Shown in pieces: positions 1 to 35,200 of a stretch of 64,000 bases of DNA. The position numbers and the translations under genes were made by a program. Under the pieces are notes generated by a model. It did not search any database and was not told the DNA's origin. It saw nothing but the letters and a program-made list of their open reading frames with translations. Position 1 is the first letter of the stretch; each line of letters opens with the position of its first letter. Source of the stretch: Phalacrocorax aristotelis (lineage: Eukaryota; Chordata; Aves; Suliformes; Phalacrocoracidae); NCBI RefSeq assembly GCF_949628215.1, contig NC_134279.1, positions 53,742,266 to 53,806,265 of the forward strand, in the 5' to 3' direction.

Positions 1-3000
1 GCAGAGCACAGCTGTGTTAATGGCAGGATGAATACAGCAGTGTCTGATACATCAGATAGATGCAGGATTTAGAATAGCTTACAAACTTGAACTAACCTGA
101 GGGTGGTGGAGCACTGGAACTGGCTTCCCATGGAAGTAGTCATGGCTCCAAGCCTGACAATATTCAAGAAGCATTTGGACAACACCCTCAGACACACGGT
201 GTGAATTTTGGGTTGTCCTTTGCAGGGACAGGAGTTGAACGCGATGATCGTTGTGGGTCTTTTCCAACTCAGGACATCCTATTATTCTATAATCCTTGAA
301 CATGCATGCCTTCTGGGGGTTAGAGTTTGGGGGTCTGGCTATATTAGTCCCAACTCTCTATTTTTTTGAATACCACAAAGGCACGTGAATCTGTCCCTCA
401 GCTCAACAGTGCATATGGCTCCTCATCTAACATCAGCACAACACTAAATCAACAAAAGAATGAATGCAGTGGAGACAGACACAGTCTCAGCTGAGGGTCT
501 CGCTCCTAACCATAATTAAAATTGTATTTTGTTCTAAAACCTTCCCTCTCTCCATTAGAGGTAAGTTTTTTGAGGCAAAAGGCAGTGTCCTTCAGCTCCA
601 TCAGGGATAGCATGGCCGTTGCCAGTGAAGTTTCCAGCTTTGCAGAATTTAGGCTGTATGCTGTAACACAAAATGGGTAACTGTGGCCCAGAAAAATCCC
701 AGGTAACTTCCCTGACTTCCATGATGCTGTTTCAGTTTTCCCTTTTGTAAGAGTAGACTTGAGTACATACTTATTCTTAAAAAGGAGTGTCTGCCTCGGT
801 TCTCATCCTATGGAAAACTATGGTTATCATGACAGGTTCAAAGTTGTTCCAGACAAAACATTTGGAGCTGATGGACACCGTATGTATTCCTTTACATCCT
901 ATTGCTGTAGAGGCTCCAGCTGCTCTGCCTCTGCAGGGGCAGCACATCTGTGGTGCTGTAGGAACAAAAACAGAAGAGGGATGAGGAAAAGAACTGTTTA
1001 ACAGATTTTTGTCTGATGCTTCCATCTTGTGGCCAACTAGGAAAAGTTTGGCTCTTTATTTCAGTAAAGGTGTTTAAAAAGGTAAGGAAAAATTGGAATT
1101 TTTAAAGGTGTCCTAAATCCTTACCTCTATGTATATGGATGGAGATGAATTGGGGTTGGAAGTTAGATGAGTTTTCCCTTTGAAAGGCATTGAACACCAA
1201 TGTCAGCAGAAGAAGGGGCTGGTGCCTCCTCCGCCACCCACTGTGTTTCGGTCTCATGCGAGCTGGCTGTGCCAAGGCGTGCATGACAGAGATGGGGCCA
1301 GATTGACAAGCCCACAAGTGTCGAGTTCAACCCTTTGCCTTGCTGTAGGCATTGGTGATGGGGCTCCCACAGCATACAGACTGTGCTTCAGATGCCAACT
1401 TCATGGGCCAGCCCAGGTCCATGAGGTGACTTTCCCTCTTTGTTTTTGAGCACACAAAAGGCTTCCCTGTGCTTTCCTCTGATCTTCCCTGGGCATTCCG
1501 CCAGCCACAGCTCCCATACCACACAACCACTAACAGTGGAGATAAGACAATGGAAGACAGTTGTCTTGCTGAGACAGTTGCAAGGGCACTGTGCCTCAGG
1601 TGTCTAGAGACACCAGGAGCATCTTGGGGTGGGTGGATAACTTGCTTCTGGCTGATGAACCCACTGCTCCCCTTTTGCACCGCTCATAGCAATCCAGAAG
1701 CTTAGCCCAAAGTCTGTTTACCTGCGTACACTGAAGTCTCCTGCATAGGGCCCACATGGAAAGCCATTCCCTACCTTTCCTTTCCCATCCCGGCCAGAAG
1801 CCTGCCCCTCTCCACTGCTCCGGGCACAGTGCTGCTCTCCCCCCAGCTCCTCTTTCCTGGGCAGACTGCCTCTGCCACATGCCAGTGCACTCCCTTGGTA
1901 CATTTCCAGCCAAATACTTGCAGAGGCCTTGACACAGGGAGCAAGATAATGAGCAGGATTCCTGCCAGACACCCAGACTGTAGTTATCAGTGGTGATGGG
2001 TTATCAGGGTTAGGCTTTTGCCCAAAATGGATCTACTTCAGCAAGAGGGTGAGACACTCACTGTCCACGCTCCCTGATGTGGATGCACACAGCCATACCC
2101 TAGGCACGGGAGATTGCATTCCCACTCTGCAAAGGGGGAGATGAGGATGGAGAACTGAATCTGAGCTCTGTACCCAGCTGCAGGCTCTTGCACAGAGAGG
2201 GATTTTAGTACCACCACCCTTTACTGTGCACAGCAGGAATAACGAGTCCATCAGTCCTCATGTCTCACACAGCTGCTGAACTTCCAGAAGGGCAGGTGCA
2301 TGACTGAGCAGGACAGACATACAAACACAAGCACTGCCACGACTCTTTCCCAAACCCCTGATGAGAGGGTGGCAGTAAGCATTGCAGTGTTATAGGATAA
2401 AGACTCCTCTCCAGCAAGAATGCAAAGGAGAAGGAACCTGCTCTAACTCTTATCTAAGGCAAGAGCCCAGGCTGCTGTACCCTGTATGAAGCAAGGAAAG
2501 GTTTTACTTTGTGAGGAAGTGGTGAAGGAGAGGAGCTGTTAGACGGAGAGTTGATCTCCAAGCATATTTTAACAACAGTGACCACTCCATGGACAGGAGG
2601 TTGCTAACTCGCTTGTTCACAAGGCTTTCCCACGGCCATCCTTGCCTGGCTCCTGCTGGCAAGCCAGGACAGGCTCCAGTGCAGGAAGTGCAGCTGACAA
2701 GTTTAACTCTGTTTTCAGGTTGAAATCTTGCAATTCTCTAATTCACATTTAGTTACATCCACTGTGCAAAATTAATTACTGCGGGAGCACAGAATCATAG
2801 AACAAAATCTGGTTTGATTCATAAAGAAGGTGAGCTCAGCATAAGTTTAAAAAAACCCTGCAGCCAGAGGCAGACAAACCATGGCCGTTTCAAGGTGGGG
2901 CTATCTAATCCTCTGTAATCATCAAAAGATTTAGGCTAAAGACTGACACAAGTCACTTTGAGTCCCTTGTTAAAGCAACCTTTGCATAAAACCCGTTGCT

Positions 3001-3455
3001 GTACACTGGTGCTAGAAGCGGTGAGTGTACATCGCAAACATGCAGTGCAGCATGTCTGTTTGCACCCCATGTGCCCCCTTTCCTCAGTGTGTGCAGACCA
3101 GCAGGCACTGAACTCCCCAGCACACACAGTGCCAAGGTGAAGAAGGCTTTCATCTTGTGCAGAGAACCCAGTGGCCATCTCAGGGCACATCCAGGCAGCA
3201 GCCACTGGATCACTGCACCTGCCATGTTTTGGGGGACAACATGGCTCCCCACATATGTCACTCGCTATCCAGGTCATATGCCACAGGCATTTCCCCACTT
3301 TGCCCACTGGAGGGGCTCAGAGACCTGCTTGCCATTGCTGCCCAGTGGCTTTGCAAAGCACTCAATTAACCAAAAACCTTTGGGGGGAAGAAAACCGCAA
3401 GCAAGACTGATTCTTTATAACCATCTTTCAATAAGTGAGTATAGACCCCTCACAT
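1..3455. other. Intergenic DNA downstream of PDGFRA
   Basis: Apart from a CR1 fragment at the left end I see no gene here. Open frames are short, lack recognisable domains and overlap on both strands. A weak CR1-like scrap (AGAATCATAGAA) occurs near 2790. By conserved vertebrate order KIT should lie further left, outside the window. Confidence 0.6.
85..298 (+). mobile_element. CR1 LINE 3'-end fragment
   Basis: The sequence runs GAGGGTGGTGGAGCACTGGA, then TTCAAGAAGCATTTGGACAA, and ends GTGGGTCTTTTCCAACTCAG followed by ATTCTATAATCC. This is the order and wording of the 3' end of avian CR1 elements, including the terminal ATTCTRTG-like repeats. It is 5'-truncated and diverged, so old. CR1 is the dominant LINE of birds and reptiles. 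Confidence 0.8.
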
Positions 3456-3474
3456 ATCCTTAAATTATATATCA

Positions 3475-3480
3475 TTTATT
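3475..3480 (-). terminator. Poly(A) signal AATAAA of PDGFRA
   Basis: The minus strand reads CAATAAATGATATATAATTT and is followed about 20-35 nt later by a G/T-rich stretch (TATGTGAGGGGTC), the normal arrangement of hexamer and downstream element. Cleavage is expected near 3455-3462. Its distance from the stop codon matches the family's usual 3' UTR length. Confidence 0.75.
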
Positions 3481-3724
3481 GAAATATAGAGATCTTAATT
3501 TACAGGATTTTTTTCAAAGACAAAATATCAACAGGGGCATTTTGAAATACATTTTGTGCCTACCATCACTCTGGCCAGTTTGCCTTTCTTCAAACATTTC
3601 ACAACAGCCACCATTTTGGAAACACTTCCTTTTTTATTATTCTAAAATATAACTTTTGGACATTCAAAGTGCAACAGTTAACGTGCCTGTGGAATATATC
3701 ACAGTAAAAAAAAATATAAACAAA

Positions 3725-3731
3725 GGCAGTG
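3725..3731 (-). promoter_or_regulatory. miR-34/449 seed match in PDGFRA 3' UTR
   Basis: The transcript strand reads CACTGCC, a 7mer match to positions 2-8 of miR-34a, near the distal end of the UTR. miR-34a is reported to repress human PDGFRA. A single 7-mer in a 3-kb UTR could also occur by chance. Confidence 0.3.
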
Positions 3732-4440
3732 ATATAGCTGTCATAAATGTTTTGGCAGTATTCTAGAAGTCTATATAAAAATACTTATATACATATTGAT
3801 GTATAACATCACCATATCTCACGTCCTTCATCATGTAATAGGACCATTTTGTACAAGTTGCAGACCACGCTGTAAGGAATTGGTTGGCCATTCCAAATCA
3901 AAAGCTGTGTTTCTTAGGCTAATGCTGATTGTCGTTATACAATTACTGTAGCAAAAGGTTTGGGAATATCTCTTCCAGTGGCTTCTCAAAAATTAAGCCA
4001 TAAAAGAAAAAGTCTGTAATACTGATAACATTGTAAAACTAAACAAATCATCCTCTCACACTTCTCTCTCTCCAGTAAATCCCTCTCGTCCTCTGCTTCT
4101 CATTCCAGTTTCCAGGCCAGCTTATCTGATTCCAAGCCTGCAGTGAGCTGGGTTTGGCTAGACCCCTGCCACAGATGCAGTTCATCTATATGATATTCAT
4201 GACAGGATGGAGAATCAACATCATCATGCATTGGAAAGTGAGCCAGCTCTGGTTCACATCCACCATTTGGGTCTAGCCCCGAGATGCGCTGTGAGATACA
4301 GAATGAAACCGGTGAGGGAAAAGGGAGACTGCATGAAAATGTCCTTAGATTCCAGTAACTGGTGTAATAAAACGTGCTGGGGCTGATTTTCAAACCCTGA
4401 AGAACACTAGGCCATGTGCAAAAATGCAGGTGAAATTGCT

Positions 4441-4490
4441 TGCCTAATTTGCATATGTCGTTGTAATGACTACACATGCAAATTAAGGCA
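4441..4490. repeat. Inverted repeat with octamer motifs in the PDGFRA 3' UTR
   Basis: Left arm TGCCTAATTTGCATATGT (4441-4458) and right arm ACACATGCAAATTAAGGCA (4472-4490) are complementary apart from a small bulge, with a loop of about 13 nt. Each arm contains the octamer ATTTGCAT/ATGCAAAT. In the mRNA this would form a stable stem-loop; as DNA it is a paired POU-type site. Function is unknown. Confidence 0.6.
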
Positions 4491-6175
4491 TGTGTGGTCT
4501 CAAGTGGCCATTCAGATATCTGGGATATCCAATAGACAATTTGTGTTTCCTCAATTCATAGTTCATAGCTGGAGGGAGACTTTATATCATCTCCATCTGT
4601 CCTGGCTGTATCGAGAGTCTTTATGTTTCACAGTTGTCCCCGTACAGAGCTCAGTGGCACGTGTTTGGTTAGAGCATGGCTCCCAAGAAGACATTCGGTC
4701 TTGATCTGTTGACTGCAAGAGATGGAGGATATACCATCACTCACAGTTCTTTCTGATTGTCAGCCTCCATCAGGGTTGAAAACATGGGTGCCTCGCTTCA
4801 AGTCCTGTTTTCACATCTACAGTACGCTTGTACGTGGTGGCCTCAGCTGGCGACATTTTGAAACCCAGAACCAGAATTATTTGCCTGTAACATTGACAAT
4901 ACTACATTTGCTTTCATTTGATCCACAACTGTCCACAACAAGTTAAGTCAAGGGGACTTGCGTAGCTTTTCTTAGGGCCATTTCAAGTTAAACTGTAGTT
5001 TAACGTGGCAGCTTGTTCTGTCGGTTACTGCTGGTCCGGCTTTCACACTTCCTAGGAAAAATACTGCAACACAGGGATGAGTGTGCACTGCATTTGCATT
5101 GCTTGTGTCGTGCCAGAGGCTGAGCACGCCCTGCAAGGTGCTCATCGCACTGAGTTAAGATTAAGCTTGAAAGTTGAGCACCAGAAAGGATGGGGCCCTT
5201 CTCAGTGATGTACCTTTGTTCACATGTAAGTCTTCCAAAGCATCATATCTCAATAACATATTGTACAGTGATAGCAGTAATCATAATACTTTTTGTTCCT
5301 GTAAGTGGTGTCAAAAAACAACTATTGCAGGCTAAAAGCAGGTTCATTTTCATGCACCTTCTTCTGAAAGACACTCTTGGAAGCAATTACCATTTGTTGT
5401 TACAGTCTGCAAAGATAACAGTCAGAGTTTTCTGTTCCTATTTAAACCTGAAAACTAAGACAAGACTATTTGCTGCAGAATTATTTCTGCTTATTTAATC
5501 TGGAGTTGCAGGCTGGGAGAGACGTCTTTGTTCATTAAGCAGTTCAAATATCAGATTGATTCTTCACAGCTAAACCCAGGATAAGATTTCTTTTAAGTAT
5601 CAATGAAACACTAATATTGGGATGTTGCTGGTGGTTTATCATAACCTTCCATTCTTAAGCACCTTGGAAATCTGGCATAACATTTTTTTAATTAAATTTT
5701 TAGAACCTAACTTAATCAGAGGGCAATAATAGCTTCTAGTATATCTGATTAGAAAAACTACTCAGCTCATGATAGAGAACTAAATCTTAAATTTTTCTCC
5801 ATGTTAAAGTAGTTTTACCTAACCAGAGCCTTTACCATAGTGTGTACAGCTGAAGAAAAAAATTGTTTCATTAAAATTTTCAGGTCATAAATTTTTTTCT
5901 TGTACTTCAAAAAGTTTCTTGAGACTGTGCTTTTACTGAAGGACAATGAATTATAAAATATACATTTAGTGTTACTGAAAACAGTAGTAGTATTCTCTTG
6001 AAAACAGCTATCTTCTATAGTTAATAAAGACTTACTAGGTTTCTAACACCTATTATAGACTGGGTTTTAATAATAATTATTATTATTATTCCTCTTTACT
6101 TGCATTAATGGTAAAAAGTTACATGTTTTGTAGTACCGGTCAGTCTCATGTGGTTTTAGATCTTTTTGGTCCAAA

Positions 6176-6183
6176 AGTGGTTT
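6176..6183 (-). promoter_or_regulatory. miR-140-5p seed match in PDGFRA 3' UTR (distal)
   Basis: A second AAAACCACT on the transcript strand, about 450 nt downstream of the first. Two copies of the same extended seed match in one UTR make regulation by miR-140 more plausible than either alone. Confidence 0.5.
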
Positions 6184-6623
6184 TTGCATGTTCTTCAATT
6201 CACATGATAGTTCAACAGCAGCTGACATTGAGATTGAGGGAGGAAGTACACAAAATTCATGAACGATCTTTTCTAAAATCCATGGCAAATGTTCAATGTG
6301 CACCCCAAAAGATCCTTGAGTAGACAGTTATTTACATAATTACAATGGTGAAGTATTGCTGCAGTGGAAATTTGATCCATCAAAGTTATATGAATGCCCT
6401 TGAAACACAAAACTGGTCTGTTTGTGGCCTTTTCCTTCATCCTCCTACAAGGTCAAATGGCAAACAACACTGAGATGCTACTGAAGTACTGCAAGAAGCA
6501 ACACTAAAAAAATCCATCTTCAACATGTCTCTTTCATTCCTACGCAGGCTGATTCCTCTGCCCATCGCTGGGAGTTTCTCTGTACAAATCCATCTCCTCT
6601 TCACATCCTTGACATTTCAATAA

Positions 6624-6631
6624 AGTGGTTT
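6624..6631 (-). promoter_or_regulatory. miR-140-5p seed match in PDGFRA 3' UTR (proximal)
   Basis: The transcript strand reads AAAACCACT, complementary to miR-140-5p positions 2-10, about 75 nt after the stop codon. Pdgfra is an established miR-140 target in zebrafish palate development. It is a 7mer-m8 type site with extra pairing. Confidence 0.5.
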
Positions 6632-6704
6632 TCTCTGTGGAGCAGAAGTCTGTAGACGACACAGCAAGCTTCCCCGTGTGCAGAGCTGGAAGGTGTCTGT
6701 GGGG

Positions 6705-31251
<24,547 letters not shown>

Positions 31252-32174
31252 AGCTACCAACAACTGAAACAGAAAGGAGAAGGCAAGAGGGATCCAGTTA
31301 ATGGACTGACAACAGGAATGAGAGTTTGCAGGACCTCTTTCCCGCAGTGCCCTAGCGCAGCATCCCCAGCACTCCACATGGTGCCACGGAGAGAAACAGC
31401 TCAGGCACCCCGCCTCGTTCCCACAGCCCATTAAGGCATGTGCCACTGCCTCCCGCGGGGTATGTGAGGCCACGGACACATCACCACCACGGGGAATGCA
31501 GCTAAGGCATCATAACACCTCCTCTCCATTGGCAGTGTAAGGAGCCAAGTCCTAGTACATCCCTCTCTCAAATACCCTTCAAGCAGCTCTGATGCCCATG
31601 GCAGCCTCCAGGACTCAGTCCACAGAAACAGCCCTGCACGTAGGTAGTACCCTCACAGACATCAGTGAGGATGCAATGGCTTTATACAGTAAGTTCTGGT
31701 CTTTTAGCTAAAAGCAGCTTTTATGGGAAAAAAGCATATTTAAAAGCTACTTTTATTACAAATAGTACAATCCTGAGTGATATTTTTGTTTTGCCATTGT
31801 ACATATGAGTATATATAGCTTTCTGAACACAATGCAATACAATAGTGTTTATTGCTTATTTAGCAAGAATTTCCTTGATCAAGAGACATGCTATTTAAAA
31901 TGCATGCTGAAATTTTCTAATGGAGTAAATCCACAACAGACTGTAGGCCAGCACTGCCGTTCACAGAACATCTCTTCCCCTCACCCCCAGCGTAGAGAGT
32001 CATGGATCATATGCGATAATTTGAGCTTTCAAACACATAATCCTAAGGCATCAGTCTTGAAGAGGCAGCAGTAGCAATAAGCATATATGTAATTTTTGTG
32101 CCATCTAATGACATTTCTGCTTAAAACCCTCAAGCAGCCTGCTTGATAATTTCCAAAGGAGGAGCTTCTACAAC

Positions 32175-32240
32175 CCCTGCTCCCATTGAAATCAATGGAC
32201 TTTTTGTTGGTGACTTTAATAGTAACTGGATTTGGCCCAA
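32175..32240. repeat. Palindromic MITE-like amniote repeat, fragment
   Basis: TCCCATTGAAATCAATGGAC forms a small palindrome (CCATTGA / TCAATGG) and is followed by TGACTTTAATAGTAACTGGA and TTTGGCCC. This wording recurs in old palindromic elements scattered through amniote genomes. The assignment is by resemblance only. Confidence 0.4.
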
Positions 32241-35200
32241 AGCCAATATAGATTAAAAAATGTCTGCACGGAAGGACCCCTAATCTGAAACACAGACCAA
32301 GGAGTAAAATAAAGGATGATGTGCCAAGACAGGGACTACTTTTCAAAGGTTCTGGAGAATTTCTGTTCACCCTCTGGAATTCAGCTCCCGATGCTGAGAT
32401 AGGAAAGCACGTAAGTAATCCAGTTATTACGACTATGGGAGTTAAATGCGTACAAGATGCCAAGGAGGGTTTCTGAACCAGTCCCTCTTTCCTCCTGCAA
32501 CATGCAGAGCAGACAGCGCACTTCTGCAAAGCAAAAAGCATTTGACGCACCAATCAAACATAAAGGTCTCAGAAGCAGGATCAGAAAATTTACAAACTAC
32601 CAACCCCCAAAAACATGTACAAACAACCTCGGCAATTCAGCTGACAACACTCCATCAGAGACAAGGCATTTTGCCTATTCTTCAATTAGCAATAATTGCC
32701 ATGTGTTTATGTATCTGTCTCCCATTGATAACAGACTCTCGGACATCAAAGAAGTCCCTCTGGCTCAGCCTCTTTATTCATTTTTATCACATTTATATCC
32801 TGTAATTTTTTTCTGATAAAGTAACCCACTGTAAATCTTGAAAGACTCACCATGGTCTGCTTTATTGATCTGACCCCTAACCTCCCAAGATCCACCAGAC
32901 AATGTTACCCCGCTGGCTGCCAAGTTTCCTTCTGCCTTTTCTCTCTGAAAAGGCAGATCTCTCCCCCTTTTGTGTTGTTTTTGCAGACTATTCAGTGCAA
33001 GTGATGCAGCACAGAAGGAAAAAAACACAAAGCTAGCTCAGCTCTTGCACATCAGTCCGCAGAAGCTCTGCTGAAGTGGCCTTACCCCGTTGCAGAGCTG
33101 TGTGTGTAAGTGAGGAGGGAAGCCCTGTGACTATACTGATATAAGTACAGGTGATGGCATTTCCAAAGTGCTATTTCCAATTTGCTGTCTTGGGTGGGCT
33201 GCCGCAGAAATCAATAAGAGCTGAGTGCCTCAATCTACCGTTGCAGTTTAAAAACACAAAGACTTAACTAAATTTGTGTTTTCCAGCCGGCTGTTCTTTC
33301 ACAACCCAGAGCTTTGATCTTTCCTCAATGACCCGTTAATCTCATCAAGACCCAGAGCAACCCTTCCTCACTGTGAAAGACAGAATAATGTACTAAGGAC
33401 TCACCATCACCTGTACTCAAAATCTATTTGAATTGGATTTAATTACATTGTGCATCCAACTTAAGCATGCTGGAGTCCCATCTCCAACGTATCCTCACCC
33501 ACCAGTGCTGGAGTCAACATTTAATGCAGGTCCAATTTCACACTTCTGGGCAAAAGAGAGTGTACTCATTCCCACAACGCCCAATGCTTACCATTTTTTT
33601 GTTTATTTATGATCACCTAATTTTTTTGTATGCACTTATTTGCCTTTTTAACCTTCCTTATGACAGAGCAGTCCTCTTTGTTCCAAATCACCTAAATCTC
33701 AGCCCTGAATAAATACACCAGGTTCCGTTCCTAACACCGCACCATCAAGCCAAAAATTGGTGTAACCTCACTGAAGGCGGTAGATTTATGCAAGCTGAAG
33801 ACCAGTATTGACAGTAGACATACAACATAAGTTTGAGCCAACCTTAATTCCTTGCATACCTTGAACATTGCTAGCTAAAATAGAAACATGGTCTTCTATA
33901 GTGAAAGCTATGTGATGCCATGAAGGGTTTGCCAAACTCTGCAGGGGAGGCTGATTGCCCGAGGTAAAACAGTCATTGCATCTACTTTGACCACTGGCTT
34001 CTCAAAGGATCTGACTGAAATTTTGATATCTCTTTTGTGTGCTTCAGTGATAAAAAAATCAGGAAAAGAACATCTGAAGAACTGTTATCAGCAAGGAGTC
34101 AATCTTCCAAACACTCACTGCCAAGCACTGGCTTCCTACCAAGAAGGGTTTCATTGACTGCACCATAGAAGACAAAGTAAAATCAACATCCGGAAAGCCA
34201 ATGGAAATACATGTTTAGAAAATGATGCTACTTCTAGGTGATTTCTTTACATGACCTAGGGAGAAAGCACCTTGGTGGACCAAGAAGAGCCAATTGTATG
34301 TATTTTTTTCATACTGCTGTAAATCAAAGACCTCTTTCAGGACAGAAAATTAGCCCATCTACCAGAAGACCGGAGACTAACAGACATCTCCTGCCAGCAG
34401 CCCGGTCACTACAGTTCATCCTCTTGGCCACAGGATGGCAATGTTGATCCACATTAATGAGCCAAATGTCTTGTCGAGCAGAAGCGCTAATCTTCAACGT
34501 AGCTAATGGAATCTAAACTGGGTCCCCTGAAACAACTTAAAATTCAAATTTCTTATATTTTAATCTCATGCGAGTCCACCTATTTAAAAAAAAAAAACCC
34601 AAACTGGTGCCTATTATTCTGTGTTTACATAAGGGTTACAGCAGTAGTTGGATTACAAAGCTTGCCACACGATGATGTGATTATCTTTGTTATGAGATGG
34701 CAGGATAATTTTGGTGGTGATCTTGTCAGAGCAGCAGTCTGTCCTTCTGAGAAGACTGATCTTTGCCAGGAAGAGCTAACACCAGCCCAGGAAAAGAGAG
34801 GAACATTTCCTCCTTGTCATACATGTCACTAGCTGAACGTAAAAGTTCAGCCAGGACCTCCTGCAATATTTCTTGGTTCTCAAGTCCCAAATTGCAAACT
34901 CAGTTATCTGCAAGAGCAGAGCTGCCCTGCAGTGGTAACCAGCGGGTCTGAAGGTTTTACTGGGGAAAAGCGCAAGCAACACAAGGAAGTTTCTTCAGTG
35001 GAAAAGACTGGCATAAATTTTGTCCTAAAATGAGATTTGTTCCACATCCCTTTATAAGTCTTTGCATCCAGCATAGCCTGTATGCAGGACTACACACCAC
35101 TACTAGCCCAGTGCTGGGGTCCTGCAGTGCACTTCGGGCTCTGCAGGACACGCAGGACATGCAGTTACCCAGGGAGCCTTCCAGTCAGCCCTGATTCTTC

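Larger units (their letters stand above)
3456..6704 (-). other. PDGFRA: PDGFRA 3' untranslated region
   Basis: About 3.25 kb from the stop codon to the inferred cleavage site, close to the roughly 3-kb human 3' UTR. It is A+T-rich, particularly 5560-6110, and holds no credible ORF. It contains two matches to the miR-140-5p seed, one to the miR-34 seed, an ATTTGCAT-bearing inverted repeat at 4441-4490 and a short ATT trinucleotide repeat near 6070. The end point is inferred from the poly(A) signal, not from transcript data. Confidence 0.85.

Noticed and set aside
2638..2680. GCCTGGCT..AGCCAGG short palindrome
   Set aside because: Only 7-8 bp arms; no more than expected by chance.
2785..2815. 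AGAATCATAGAA motif resembling a CR1 end in reverse orientation
   Set aside because: Only about a dozen bases match, too short to call an element.
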